This document shows, piece by piece, positions 9,680-18,211 of a stretch of DNA of 64,000 nucleotides. This DNA is from Planctomycetota bacterium (lineage in GTDB: Bacteria > Planctomycetota > Planctomycetia > Pirellulales > UBA7805): NCBI GenBank assembly GCA_003389215.1, contig QQVP01000110.1, positions 21,694 through 85,693 of the forward strand. The letters run 5' to 3'. A model generated the notes under the pieces. That model saw only the letters and a list, made by a program, of their open reading frames with translations, made no database searches and was not told where the DNA came from. How positions within the stretch are numbered: position 1 is the first letter of the stretch; every line of letters begins with the position of its first letter. The position numbers and the translations under genes were made by a program.

Positions 9680-9732
9680 CGTGCGAGTCCTTCTATCCTG
9701 TCTTCAACTAATTCCAGCGGTGGGGGTCGAGT

Positions 9733-9755
9733 GACGAGCGGCGTCTCCGCTCGTC
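9733..9755 (-). promoter_or_regulatory. Hairpin in the infC leader
   Basis: Perfect 9-bp stem GACGAGCGG / CCGCTCGTC with a 5-base loop, about 55 bases upstream of the infC start and 88 downstream of thrS. No T-run follows on the minus strand, so it is more likely an mRNA stabiliser or regulatory hairpin than a terminator. Confidence 0.4.
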
Positions 9756-9843
9756 GGCCAATCCCCCCCGACAATCTCACAAGTATCGGTATTTTGGGAA
9801 CTTTCGTCAACGCCCGAGCCCTCCGGCTACCCGCCCGGCGAGG

Positions 9844-11847
9844 CTAATACTCGTTGCTCGTCTGGCCGTCGCCCAGGCCGGCCGACGCTTCGGCCACCTG
9901 GCGCACGACGCGAGCTCGTATCTCTTCCTCGAAGCTGGCAATTGCCTCGGCGATGCGGATCGTCTTCTGCGAGCCGTCGACGCGGTCGCGAACCGACACC
10001 GTTCCCGCCTCGGCGTCCTTGGGGCCCACCACCACCGTGTAGGGGATCTTCTCCAACTGCGAATCGCGAATCTTTGCCCCCAGCTTTTCGGGTCGAAAAT
10101 CGGCCCCCACCCGCAGGCCGGCCGATCGCAATTGGGCCTCGACCTGCCGACCATATTCCTCCGACTTCTCGCTGACGGTACAAACTCGCACTTGCTCGGG
10201 CGCCAGCCACAGCGGAAAGGCCCCCTCGAAGTGCTCGATCAACACGCCGATAAAGCGTTCCAGGCTGCCCAGCGGCGCGCGATGGATCATGACCGGTCGA
10301 TGCGGATGATTGTCGGCCCCGATGTACTCGAGCGCGAACCGCTCTTCGCTCGGCAGGTTGTAATCGAGCTGGACGGTGCCCAATTGCCACTCGCGGCCGA
10401 TACAGTCGGAGACCACGAAGTCGGCCTTCGGCCCGTAGAAGGCCGCCTCGCCCGCTTCGGCTTCCGCCTCCAGACCGGCATCGCGGCACACCTGGACCAG
10501 GGCCGCTTCGGCACGATCCCAGCTCTCCGGGCTGCCGACGTACTTGTCGCTCATCGGGTCGCGAAATCCGAGCCGCACCCGATAGTTGCTCATGCCCACG
10601 GCTCGCAGCACTTCCTGAGTCATCTCGATGCAGCCGCGAAACTCCTCGGCGACCTGTTCCTCGGTACAGAAGATGTGGGCGTCGTCCTGAGTAAAACCGC
10701 GTACCCGGGTCATGCCCGACAGCTCGCCCGACTTCTCGTTGCGATAGACGGTGCCGAATTCCGCCAGCCGCAGCGGCAGATCGCGATAGCTGCGCGGTCG
10801 CGCCTGATAGATCTTGATGTGATGCGGACAATTCATCGGCTTCAGCAGATACCGCTCGTCCTTCTCCATCTCGATCGGGGCGAATTGGCTGTCCGAGTAG
10901 TACGGGTAGTGGCCCGACGTCTCATAGAGTTCGATGCGCCCGATGTGTGGCGTGTTGACCGGCTGATAGCCGCGCTTGGTCAGCTCGTCGCGGACAAAGC
11001 CCTCGAGCGTGGCCCGCACTGTCGCGCCCTTGGGCATCCACAGAATCAAACCCGAGCCGACCATCGGATCGATCGTGAACAGGTCGAGCTGTTTGCCGAG
11101 CAGGCGGTGATCGCGCTTCTTGGCTTCTTCGACGCGAGCCAGGTACGCCTCCAGCTCCTTCTTGTCCCAGAAAGCGGTCGCGTAGACGCGTTGAAGCTGT
11201 TGCCGCGAACTGTCGCCTTTCCAGTAGGCCCCGGCCACCGAGAGCAACTTGAAGGCGGACCCGATCACCTTGGCGCTGCGCACGTGCGGTCCGCGGCAAA
11301 GATCGAGAAACTCACCTTGGCGATAGAACGACAACACGTCGTCCTCGGCGAGCCCCGTTTCGATATGCTCCACCTTGAGCGGTTGGGCCAGATCACTGCA
11401 AATTGCCAGCGCCTCGTCGCGGGGCTCCTCCAACCGCTCGAACGGTTCGTCGAGCTTAATGATCTCGCCCATCTCCTTCTCGATGGCCGGAAAATCCTCC
11501 TCGGAGAGCGCGTGCGGCAATTCGAAGTCGTAGTAAAATCCGTTTTCGATCGTGGGACCGAACGCCAGCTGCACGCCGTCAAAAAGCCGCATCACCGCCC
11601 GGGCCATCACGTGGGCACAACTGTGCCGCATCACGCCCAGCGATTCGGGGTCCTTCTTCGTCAGCAGCCGCAACGAGACGACGCCGACCTGTGGCAGCGA
11701 AGTGTCGAGGCCGACGATCTTGTCGTCGATGGCCGCGGCCACGGCCGCCTTGGCCAGACCGGGTCCGACATCGCGGGCCACGTCGAACGGGGTGACCGGC
11801 TCACCATATTCGCGGACACTTCCATCGGGGAGGGTTACCTTGAGCAT
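9844..11847 (-). CDS. thrS: Threonyl-tRNA synthetase
   Basis: Charges tRNA-Thr. Domains in order: TGS (residues 1-62, [14 protein letters not shown]), editing domain with HSCAH at 75-79, class II catalytic core ([47 protein letters not shown] with the zinc-binding Cys; [39 protein letters not shown]) and the C-terminal anticodon-binding domain ([17 protein letters not shown]). Length 667 is slightly above the usual 640. It heads the thrS-infC-rpmI-rplT-pheS-pheT order. The ATG at 11845-11847 is the natural N-terminus. Confidence 0.98.
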   Translation of the reverse strand: MLKVTLPDGSVREYGEPVTPFDVARDVGPGLAKAAVAAAIDDKIVGLDTSLPQVGVVSLRLLTKKDPESLGVMRHSCAHVMARAVMRLFDGVQLAFGPTIENGFYYDFELPHALSEEDFPAIEKEMGEIIKLDEPFERLEEPRDEALAICSDLAQPLKVEHIETGLAEDDVLSFYRQGEFLDLCRGPHVRSAKVIGSAFKLLSVAGAYWKGDSSRQQLQRVYATAFWDKKELEAYLARVEEAKKRDHRLLGKQLDLFTIDPMVGSGLILWMPKGATVRATLEGFVRDELTKRGYQPVNTPHIGRIELYETSGHYPYYSDSQFAPIEMEKDERYLLKPMNCPHHIKIYQARPRSYRDLPLRLAEFGTVYRNEKSGELSGMTRVRGFTQDDAHIFCTEEQVAEEFRGCIEMTQEVLRAVGMSNYRVRLGFRDPMSDKYVGSPESWDRAEAALVQVCRDAGLEAEAEAGEAAFYGPKADFVVSDCIGREWQLGTVQLDYNLPSEERFALEYIGADNHPHRPVMIHRAPLGSLERFIGVLIEHFEGAFPLWLAPEQVRVCTVSEKSEEYGRQVEAQLRSAGLRVGADFRPEKLGAKIRDSQLEKIPYTVVVGPKDAEAGTVSVRDRVDGSQKTIRIAEAIASFEEEIRARVVRQVAEASAGLGDGQTSNEY

Positions 11848-11982
11848 GGGGAGATCGCACCTTCGTGAGAGGAGGCGGAGGCGTGGTCGACGTCGCTACA
11901 AATGACGTCCTCCGGCCCAAGCGGCCGACGCTCGCCCACGGGCGTCGCACCCAACTGCAGCCACGGACCGCTGAGACCGGCC

Positions 11983-12010
11983 AGTATAGGCAGCCAGCGG
12001 CGACGGGCAA
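11983..12010 (-). promoter_or_regulatory. Predicted promoter for thrS
   Basis: Minus strand: -35 TTGCCC (12005-12010), 16-base spacer, -10 TATACT (11983-11988), leaving about 130 bases of leader before thrS. The -10 context CTGCCTATACTGGC nearly matches that upstream of the DadA-like gene. Consensus-based inference. Confidence 0.4.
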
Positions 12011-12221
12011 GAAGAGTTATTCGCGGCGTTGCGGCAAGCCGGGCCGCCCCTCTGTCGCGATCGGGTGCCCGAGCGGTAGAATGTTGCACGGCGGCGCTCC
12101 AGTTGTCATATTTCTGGAGGCGCGTGGCGCCGGAAAGGTTCGTCGGTCGTCCGTCAGTTCGGTTCATCGAGTTCGGCTCATTGGTCGGTTCGGCTCGTCG
12201 GCGGATACATCGAAGAATTCA

Positions 12222-12296
12222 GGGCGATTAGCTCAGTTGGTTTAGAGCACTAGCTCGACAAGCTAGGGGTCACAGGTTCGAGCCCTGTATCGCCCA
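12222..12296 (+). tRNA. tRNA-Val (GAC)
   Basis: 75 bases forming a full cloverleaf: acceptor GGGCGAT / ATCGCCC, D arm GCTC-GAGC, anticodon stem CTAGC / GCTAG around loop TCGACAA, T arm ACAGG / CCTGT with TTCGAGC. The anticodon GAC gives valine. The base 5' of the anticodon (position 33) is C instead of the near-universal T. The 3' CCA is not encoded (CTC follows the discriminator A). Confidence 0.93.
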
Positions 12297-12688
12297 CTCC
12301 TACACATCGACTACTCCTGCATCGTCTCGCCGGACTCGTGGCCCGTGGCACCGTGGGCGCGAGTTTCGCCGCGGCCGAGGAGCGGTGGTTTTTTTTCCTC
12401 AGCGGCATATTTCGGACCGAGTGGTAAAAAACTCGAAGTCCGCCGTGCGGCACGACTTGGCGATTTGCGGTCTCGGGCAGTTTGGGCACGCAACGTTTGG
12501 ACCTCGCTGGGCTTACGTTCTTTCCCCCACTCCCGCGAGTGGACGGCAAAAAACTCCCTCTGTGTCGTGGGGTGGCCATCCCGGGGTCGGGTCCAATTTT
12601 CGGCCGCTCGGCTCTCCTCTTGGAGATCGCACCGACCGAAAACTTGGACCTGCCCCCGTCGTCGCGCACTCTGACCGCACGGACTCGA

Positions 12689-12747
12689 GACAGGATGAAC
12701 AGGATCGACGGGATTGAATTCCCATCCTGTGATCTTGTAATCCTGTC
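12689..12747. repeat. Inverted repeat of the GACAGGAT...ATCCTGTC type
   Basis: GACAGGAT at 12689-12696 pairs with ATCCTGTC at 12740-12747. Internal ACAGGAT-like and ATC-CTGTGATC-like steps make a stuttered long hairpin. From memory, runs of ACAGGAT and their complements are seen between genes in many bacteria of this kind. An extra CTCCTGTCA follows at 12752. Confidence 0.6.
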
Positions 12748-12775
12748 AACTCTCCTGTCAACAAGTCTCGGCCGG

Positions 12776-12857
12776 GTGCCATGGCCACGCTCGCGTGGCC
12801 ATGCGCGATCAAGGACATACCCCGTCGCGGCACTGGCTGACAAGCGGCCAGTGGCAC
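12776..12857 (+). repeat. Repeat family 2, copy 1
   Basis: 82 bp with inverted ends GTGCCA / TGGCAC. Contains the perfect palindrome CATGGCCACGC-tc-GCGTGGCCATG-type arm near its left end, and a CACTGGC / GCCAGTG hairpin at the right. The core from 12785 to 12862 is identical over 78 bases to 13295-13372. Confidence 0.85.
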
Positions 12858-12913
12858 ACAAAGGGCAGAATCCGTGACACCCGTCGCATTACGTTCCTCG
12901 CAGAGACTCTCGC

Positions 12914-13228
12914 TCATTCCTCCAACAGCACGCCCGTTGCCACACAATGTGGGCCTTCGTAGAGCTCGAATCTCCGACCGGCGCGAAGCTCGTGACGAGG
13001 TGCTTCCGGCATCGCGTAGCGGACATCCGCGATCCACTCGCGCTCGCTACTCCCCGCGGCGAGTTGTCGCACGAAAACCGTCCACGTAACCTCCTGCGAA
13101 GGCCAGGGCTCGGTGGGATCGTGCAAACGAATCGCAGGATTGTACGGAGTCTCCCACCACTCTGCGGGCGCAGGAGGTTTCGATCGACCTCCCTCGTCAG
13201 CGGTCTTCCAGTGAATTTTGGCTCGCAT
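12914..13228 (-). CDS. Small conserved-looking hypothetical protein, possibly EF-Tu-like beta barrel
   Basis: 104 residues, MRAKIHWKTADEGGRSKPPA at the start and RFELYEGPHCVATGVLLEE at the end. The alternating pattern and the RFELYEGPxxVATGxV ending resemble the small beta-barrel of EF-Tu domain 3-like proteins, which is a guess from memory. It has a good AGGAG ribosome-binding site 6 bases before ATG 13228. It sits between two direct copies of repeat family 2, about 50 bases from each. No pathway context. Confidence 0.65.
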   Translation of the reverse strand: MRAKIHWKTADEGGRSKPPAPAEWWETPYNPAIRLHDPTEPWPSQEVTWTVFVRQLAAGSSEREWIADVRYAMPEAPRHELRAGRRFELYEGPHCVATGVLLEE

Positions 13229-13278
13229 CGTGGCTCCTCATCGACTCCTTGCGACCACGCTCGATGGCGCGTAGCCGG

Positions 13279-13367
13279 GTGCCGGATGCCAATTCCACGC
13301 TCGCGTGGCCATGCGCGATCAAGGACATACCCCGTCGCGGCACTGGCTGACAAGCGGCCAGTGGCAC
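13279..13367 (+). repeat. Repeat family 2, copy 2
   Basis: Same orientation as copy 1. The left end is altered (GGTGCCGGATGCCAATT before the shared core), and 13295-13372 is identical to copy 1. The two copies bracket the small hypothetical gene. Confidence 0.85.
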
Positions 13368-13603
13368 ACAAACCGAGGAGCCCGTGCCACCCCTTCGGCT
13401 CACCCTACCAAACGAGTGTCACATTCCCAAATGGTTTGGCGGTCGCGAATGTCGGTTGCCCGCGTGCGGGCGCATCGTCCCGACGGCCCGGCATTCCAGA
13501 CGCGTTCCATCACTGCCCCACGCGCGCGCTCGTCGCTGGCGCAGGCCCACCGTGTGACAGCGCCCCATCGCCGGCGTCCTCGCCCTTCTATCGGCACCAC
13601 CTT
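13368..13603. other. Intergenic, tandem 16-bp repeat at its end
   Basis: No gene seen. CCTTCTATCGGCACCA occurs twice back to back (13584-13599 and 13600-13615); the second copy covers the stop codon of the next gene, so the duplication happened at that gene's 3' end. Confidence 0.6.
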
Positions 13604-14215
13604 CTATCGGCACCAGGATTGTCCGCCGCCGAACTCCGTGGCGACGGGTTCGTCAAACTCGCGGGCGAAGCGGGGCATCAGCAAAATCACGTACACGAAC
13701 ACGGGGTACACGGTGCCAATGAGCGTGCCGATCTCGCCGCTCGTCACGGCCGACACGGACGAGAAACCAACCAAGCCGGTGACGATCAGACTCACGATGC
13801 GTCCCCATTGTCGCCGCATCAGCACGCCATAGCCCGCCAGCACCGTGACGACTCCGATTCCGACAACCAGGATTCCCGCGACCAACATCATGGCGCGGAC
13901 CACGAACGCCAAGCCGTGAAGCAAGAAGAGAACCGAGTCGGGCGACGGCGTTTTCCAGTTGAGCGAAATCATCACCCACGTCAGGGCAACGCCGAGGACG
14001 ATCTTCGCGGCCCCCGACAGGAAATTGAGAATGGCGACCGAGGTGACCCAGCCGCTCCGCCGGCGGTCGAGCGGCGGAGGTGGCTCGACCGGGAACGGGC
14101 GTACGACCGGTGGCGGCGCCACGAGCGGGGGCGGCTCGACGGGTGCGGGTCGCGCGATGGGGGCAGGTCGCGCGACGGGCGGCGCTTCGAGCGGTAGATC
14201 GTCGGGATCTGGCAT
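13604..14215 (-). CDS. Proline-rich membrane protein
   Basis: 203 residues. Residues 1-50 are a low-complexity Pro/Ala/Val/Arg segment with repeated ARPAPxxRPAPVEPPP-like units, probably a cytoplasmic linker. Residues about 57-195 hold four hydrophobic segments: SVAILNFLSGAAKIVLGVAL, LLHGLAFVVRAMMLVAGILV with VVGIGVVTVLAGYGVLM, IVSLIVTGLVGFSS, and LIGTVYPVFVYVILLM. The family is not recognised; such proteins are common and unnamed in planctomycetes. It ends inside a duplicated 16-bp repeat. Role unknown. Confidence 0.65.
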   Translation of the reverse strand: MPDPDDLPLEAPPVARPAPIARPAPVEPPPLVAPPPVVRPFPVEPPPPLDRRRSGWVTSVAILNFLSGAAKIVLGVALTWVMISLNWKTPSPDSVLFLLHGLAFVVRAMMLVAGILVVGIGVVTVLAGYGVLMRRQWGRIVSLIVTGLVGFSSVSAVTSGEIGTLIGTVYPVFVYVILLMPRFAREFDEPVATEFGGGQSWCR

Positions 14216-14296
14216 ATCCGAATTGTGGCGGAGAGCGGAACGCGATTCGAGATTCCCGGTGTCGGAATCAGTCCGCCAGAAGCAGCCATCGGCCCG

Positions 14297-15541
14297 CTAG
14301 CGCGCACTCCGCCGCCGCCAGCCGTAAAGGCCGAGGCCAACGAGCGCCAGCGCCGCCATGGCATAGGTCGACGGTTCGGGGACGATCGTGGCGAGGTAAA
14401 TGACCTCGCCCCCAAAGGCAGGGCTGGAAGCAACGAAGACGATCTGGTTGCCGACGATGTCCGGACGGTCGGACGCCAGGAACGGGATCGACTCGCCGTT
14501 GATGAATCCACCTTCCTCGATCACTTCAACGAGGGTTCCGTCAATCTCTGCATAGAGGCCGACGATGGAGTTGGAAAGCGAGCTGTCCGTGCCCGTAAAG
14601 ACGACGTTTCCGTTTGAGATATCGGGGTCCCCGATGTTCGCAAAGGTAACGGACCGACCCGGGATCACCGTGTTGGTATCGGCGACAAGATCCAACACTC
14701 CATCTTGCCAGCGGTACGCGCCGCGAACCCCGGTGGTGACGGACGCACCACGAAAGACAACGTCGCCGTCCTTGATACGAGAGTCGCTCAAGCTCGTGAA
14801 GTCTCCTGCGCTGCCAGGCATGGTGGTGTCGACGTCGGCGACCAGATCGGTGGTGGCTCCGTCAGTTACGTAAATGCCGGCGTGACCGGAACCGTCGAAT
14901 CCGGCGAAGACGACTTGCCCGTCGTCAGCATCCGGCTCGAAGAAGTCGCTAAAGTTGCCGGTGTGGCCGGGGATGGCGACCGAATTGTCGATCACGGTGC
15001 TGAGACTGCCACCGGTGCTCGATAAGATTCCGTCGACGCCGCCGCCCTGCGCCGCGAAGATGACGGAGCCGCCATCGATGACCGGACGAAATACGAAATC
15101 AAACGTGCTGGCCGTTCCGGGTACCATCGTATTCCCATCCGCCACGAGTTGGACGCTGCCCGACACGTCGCTATACACCCGCTGATTGAAAGGTGACGTG
15201 GTACTGCTGAACGTGACCTTTCCGCCGTCGATGTCCGAGGGCTGGTTATCGAAAGGGATGAGATTGTCCGTTCCACTCAGCGTGTTTCGGTCAGCAACCC
15301 GTTGCAGTTGCCCACTCAGAAGGTCATACGTGTAGATGCCCGCCTGGTCACCGGACCCGCGACCTTCGAACACGACGGTCTGACCGTCGAATGCCGGACG
15401 TAGCAAGCGGGAAAACGACCCGGTTCCATCAGGAATCGCAGCGGAGTTCTCAACGAGCTTTTGAAACTGAAACGTCACGCCCCAGGCGGGCGTTGCCAAA
15501 TGCAGCAGCGCGAATGTGAAGATAATGACATTGAATCGCAT
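14297..15541 (-). CDS. PEP-CTERM protein with repeated beta-rich units
   Basis: 414 residues, exported. Signal peptide MRFNVIIFTFALLHLATPAWG, then about six units of roughly 55 residues, each with a phrase like VADxNTxxPG followed by F-x-P and GGxVxFxG, consistent with a beta-propeller-like surface protein. The C-terminus is a complete PEP-CTERM tag: VPEPSTYAMAALALVGLGLY followed by GWRRRSAR. Such tags are cleaved by an exosortase, which is not encoded in this window. Next to two more PEP-CTERM genes with nearly the same tag DNA. Starts at ATG 15541, 15 bases downstream of repeat copy B. Confidence 0.88.
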   Translation of the reverse strand: MRFNVIIFTFALLHLATPAWGVTFQFQKLVENSAAIPDGTGSFSRLLRPAFDGQTVVFEGRGSGDQAGIYTYDLLSGQLQRVADRNTLSGTDNLIPFDNQPSDIDGGKVTFSSTTSPFNQRVYSDVSGSVQLVADGNTMVPGTASTFDFVFRPVIDGGSVIFAAQGGGVDGILSSTGGSLSTVIDNSVAIPGHTGNFSDFFEPDADDGQVVFAGFDGSGHAGIYVTDGATTDLVADVDTTMPGSAGDFTSLSDSRIKDGDVVFRGASVTTGVRGAYRWQDGVLDLVADTNTVIPGRSVTFANIGDPDISNGNVVFTGTDSSLSNSIVGLYAEIDGTLVEVIEEGGFINGESIPFLASDRPDIVGNQIVFVASSPAFGGEVIYLATIVPEPSTYAMAALALVGLGLYGWRRRSAR

Positions 15542-15556
15542 GTACGTGCCTGACCG

Positions 15557-15661
15557 TTATTGATGGCTGCGTTGTTAATGAGCCCTTCGCGGCGGCGGTG
15601 ATGACTGGAATGCCGGCCTCCCGCTGGTCGGCCTGGTTCATTGGCTGCGCAGGGCTCAATA
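15557..15661 (+). repeat. 105-bp dispersed hairpin repeat, copy B
   Basis: Plus orientation, TTATTGATGGCTGCG to GCGCAGGGCTCAATA, close to the consensus of the six copies. Lies directly upstream of a PEP-CTERM gene, so it overlaps the position expected for that gene's promoter. Confidence 0.92.
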
Positions 15662-15755
15662 GGTTGGAATTCCGAAAGAAAACGTACTCATTGTGCTATC
15701 GCTTCATAAACGTGACGGGACCCGCAACGTGACGGGACCCACCTGAGCGTCGATC

Positions 15756-17132
15756 TCAGGAATCACGAACTTGTCGCGAGGCCAGGATGGTTGGCATGCG
15801 GGCTGCGTTCTTGAAGCTGTGTGATTGAACAGCCGCACGGACTTCATCCGCATCCCGATCGGGTTTGGCGTCGCGGTGATCCATGCGTGCGAAAGCGGCA
15901 CGGGGCGCTCGCCGCCAGCGGTAAAGGGCAAGGCCAACGAGCGCCAGCGCCGCCATGGCATAGGTCGACGGCTCGGGAACAGGCGGCGCGTAGACGTAGG
16001 CCGCCCCGGCTTGCGACTCGGTTTCGCTGTCGAGTCGCGCTCCAATCAGGGCCGTGTCGCCCTCGATCGCCACGGCAAAGCCGAACTCAGTCTGCGTGGC
16101 ACCATCGAACGCCGTGATGAGCTGCAGTTCCGCTCCCGTAATCGTGTCGAAGATGAACACGTTATCGCGATCTCGAGAGCCGACAATGGCTCGGTCGCCG
16201 TCGATGTCGACCGACCAACCGAATTCGAAGGTTCCGTCGGACGGCGTGAGCTCGAAGAGCTGGTTGCCGGTCGTCGTGTCGTACAGATAGGCACTACTGG
16301 CTCCCGGTGCGCCAATGATGGCCGTCGTGCCACTAACGGCCACCGACCGGCCAAAGTCGGCCGTAATCTCGCCCGTGGGATTGGGAATCTTGAACAGTTG
16401 ACTGCCCGTGCTCACGTCGAAGATGTAGGCCGCTCCCTCCTTGATGAACGAGGCGGTTTCCAAGGGGTCGTCGCCGGCCGCGCCGATCACGGCGACCGAG
16501 CCGTCGAGGGCGACCGAGGTACCGAAATGGTCTTCGGCGTCGGTATCGTTACCCACCAGTTTGAAGACCTCGTTGCCGGTCGCCGTATCGAATACGAAGG
16601 CAGCGCCGGGCGCGCAATGGAGTTCGACACAGCCGTTCTTCTCGAAGATGGAACCGACCATCGCCCGGTTTCCGCTGACCGCGACCGATCCGCCGAAACC
16701 ACTACCCGGCACGGGCACGTCAAACTCGTGAAGCTGATTTCCCGTCGTCGCGTCGTAGAGATAGGCCGCACCGGTGGCGGCCGTCATCAGGTGGTTGCCA
16801 TCGATGTCGACGGTGAGCCCAAACTCCTTCCGCACCGCCGGATCGGGATTGGGGATGGCCAGAAGCTGGTTTTGCGTCGTCCGATCGAAGAGATAAACCG
16901 TTCCCCGGTCAGGTGCCGGCTTGCTCAACAGTCGAGGCTCGCCGACGACAAGGCGATTGCCGCTGATCGCCACGTCGGTTCCAAAGCGGTCGGTGTCGTC
17001 CGGCGCCGGCGGTAAGATCTTGGCCGTCGGCTGGTAGTCGGCCTGTACCGCGGTGGCCGCGACAAGGCCGATCGTGAACAAGCCGACGAGCAGTAGAAGT
17101 TGGTTCGTGGAGAAGTTGGCTGAAGGTCTCAA
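15756..17132 (-). CDS. PEP-CTERM protein with FG-GAP/quinoprotein-like repeats and a 3' read-through tail
   Basis: Exported. I choose TTG 17132, with GAGGAA seven bases upstream, giving 458 residues and a signal peptide (LLLLVGLFTIGLVAATAVQA). The frame further upstream is unlikely coding. Seven repeats follow, each with DRFGTDVAISGNRLVVGEP-like and AYLYDATTGNQLHEF-like halves, typical of FG-GAP-type propellers. PEP-CTERM tag VPEPSTYAMAALALVGLALY follows, then, unusually, about 50 more residues (WRRAPRAAFARMDHRDAKPD and on). A functional tag should be at the very end, so a lost stop or frameshift near the tag's basic end is likely. Confidence 0.85.
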   Translation of the reverse strand: MRPSANFSTNQLLLLVGLFTIGLVAATAVQADYQPTAKILPPAPDDTDRFGTDVAISGNRLVVGEPRLLSKPAPDRGTVYLFDRTTQNQLLAIPNPDPAVRKEFGLTVDIDGNHLMTAATGAAYLYDATTGNQLHEFDVPVPGSGFGGSVAVSGNRAMVGSIFEKNGCVELHCAPGAAFVFDTATGNEVFKLVGNDTDAEDHFGTSVALDGSVAVIGAAGDDPLETASFIKEGAAYIFDVSTGSQLFKIPNPTGEITADFGRSVAVSGTTAIIGAPGASSAYLYDTTTGNQLFELTPSDGTFEFGWSVDIDGDRAIVGSRDRDNVFIFDTITGAELQLITAFDGATQTEFGFAVAIEGDTALIGARLDSETESQAGAAYVYAPPVPEPSTYAMAALALVGLALYRWRRAPRAAFARMDHRDAKPDRDADEVRAAVQSHSFKNAARMPTILASRQVRDS

Positions 17133-17262
17133 TGGTCGGTTCCTCGGTTCGTGGGACGACTTGCCTGGGAGGTTGTGCTGGAAAGGATGTGTGGTGCCGT
17201 GCTTGGAACGACGATCTCTTTCTTGGCTCTTTCTTGGCAGAGTTCTTGTTTCTACGGCGCCT

Positions 17263-17964
17263 CTACCACGACTCTGTGCTTGGCAATCGCCGCCGCCAGC
17301 CGTAAAGACCGAGCCCCAGTAGCGCCAGCGCCGCCATGGCATAGGTCGACGGTTCGGGGACGACGTGGGCCCCGCCGTACTCGATGACCGCGCGACGACT
17401 GGGGTTTCTCAGATTGTTGACGTCGTTCCACTTCAATGGTGGGGTGAACAACCAAGCGACCCCGTAGTCCTCGCCTCCGCCTGGTTGCTGGGTGTGATTG
17501 TCGAAGATGGCCGGTGCCGAGTAGGTCCACGGTTCCCCCGTCACCCACGTCCAGTTTCCTTCACTCACTTCGTCCGTCGCGCCGATCCAGCCTTGGTCGA
17601 AGGCCTTCTGATGCGGCTCCAGTACGGCCTGACGAACAAACAGCCACTCGCTTGCGCTGGTGAACGTCGCCAGATGACCAAAGCGGCCGTCATGGACTAA
17701 GTTCTCTGCCGTGTCGCGGGCCGTGTGCCAGGTAACGGGGCCCTCGTCGAATTCAATCAGTTGGTACCACTTGTCGTTGCCACCGGAACCGGCCGCCCAC
17801 TGCTGCGTTTCCAACACGATAATGCTGGCACTTGCGAGCTGCGAACCGAGCTGCCAGCAAGTGACAGCCAAGAGTGTTGTGACAACCGAGGCGCAGCGCC
17901 GACTCCGTGGCGATGGCCCGCTGAATCGGAACAGGCGAGCGGAGGCGAATGGTAGCGCGTTCAA
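17263..17964 (-). CDS. PEP-CTERM protein with C-type lectin-like domain
   Basis: 233 residues, exported. After the signal peptide (VVTTLLAVTCWQLGSQLASA) comes a C-type lectin-like fold at about 50-200: WHTARDTAENLVHDGRFGHL, then GWIGATDEVSEGNWTWVTGE, PWTYSAPAIFDN and GGGEDYGVAWL, the usual WIG / W-x-W-V-TGE / ED landmarks. It ends in a PEP-CTERM tag VPEPSTYAMAALALLGLGLY plus GWRRRLPSTESW. Probably an exosortase-processed surface lectin. A palindromic operator-like site lies about 220 bases upstream. Confidence 0.88.
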   Translation of the reverse strand: MNALPFASARLFRFSGPSPRSRRCASVVTTLLAVTCWQLGSQLASASIIVLETQQWAAGSGGNDKWYQLIEFDEGPVTWHTARDTAENLVHDGRFGHLATFTSASEWLFVRQAVLEPHQKAFDQGWIGATDEVSEGNWTWVTGEPWTYSAPAIFDNHTQQPGGGEDYGVAWLFTPPLKWNDVNNLRNPSRRAVIEYGGAHVVPEPSTYAMAALALLGLGLYGWRRRLPSTESW

Positions 17965-18183
17965 GGGATCGCTCCTTATGTCTTGGTATGAAAGACGACG
18001 TATTTTTCCGCATTCCCCGGGACCGGGTTGCGTCGCAAATAGAGTGCCTTCGGTGCCGCCGGCCGGGGACTTTTCTGTAAGACACGCTCGGCCCGCGACT
18101 TAGTACGGCCGGCGCGCCTGGACCAACTGTCCGCGTGCGGTCAGCTGCGGCGCGGCCGTGTCCGGCTGCGGTCAAGTCGCCAA

Positions 18184-18211
18184 CGCAACTGTCCGGAATC
18201 GGACAGTTGCG
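18184..18211. promoter_or_regulatory. Perfect 12-bp inverted repeat, operator-like
   Basis: CGCAACTGTCCG, GAAT loop, CGGACAGTTGCG. The half-site CAACTGTCCG recurs at 18124-18133. No T-run follows on either strand, so a protein-binding site is more likely than a terminator. The lectin gene is the nearest gene that could be controlled. Confidence 0.5.

Larger units (their letters stand above)
12297..12913. other. Repeat-rich intergenic region
   Basis: 617 bases without a recognisable gene. Holds an inverted repeat (12689-12747) and repeat family 2 copy 1 (12776-12857). The remainder has only short shadow frames. Confidence 0.5.

Noticed and set aside
10132..11868. Long plus-strand open frame over thrS
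   Set aside because: Antisense shadow of a secure gene. High GC at third positions keeps the opposite strand open.
12776..13367. CRISPR-like array
   Set aside because: There are only two copies, each long and with internal hairpins, 420 bases apart, with a gene between them and no cas genes.
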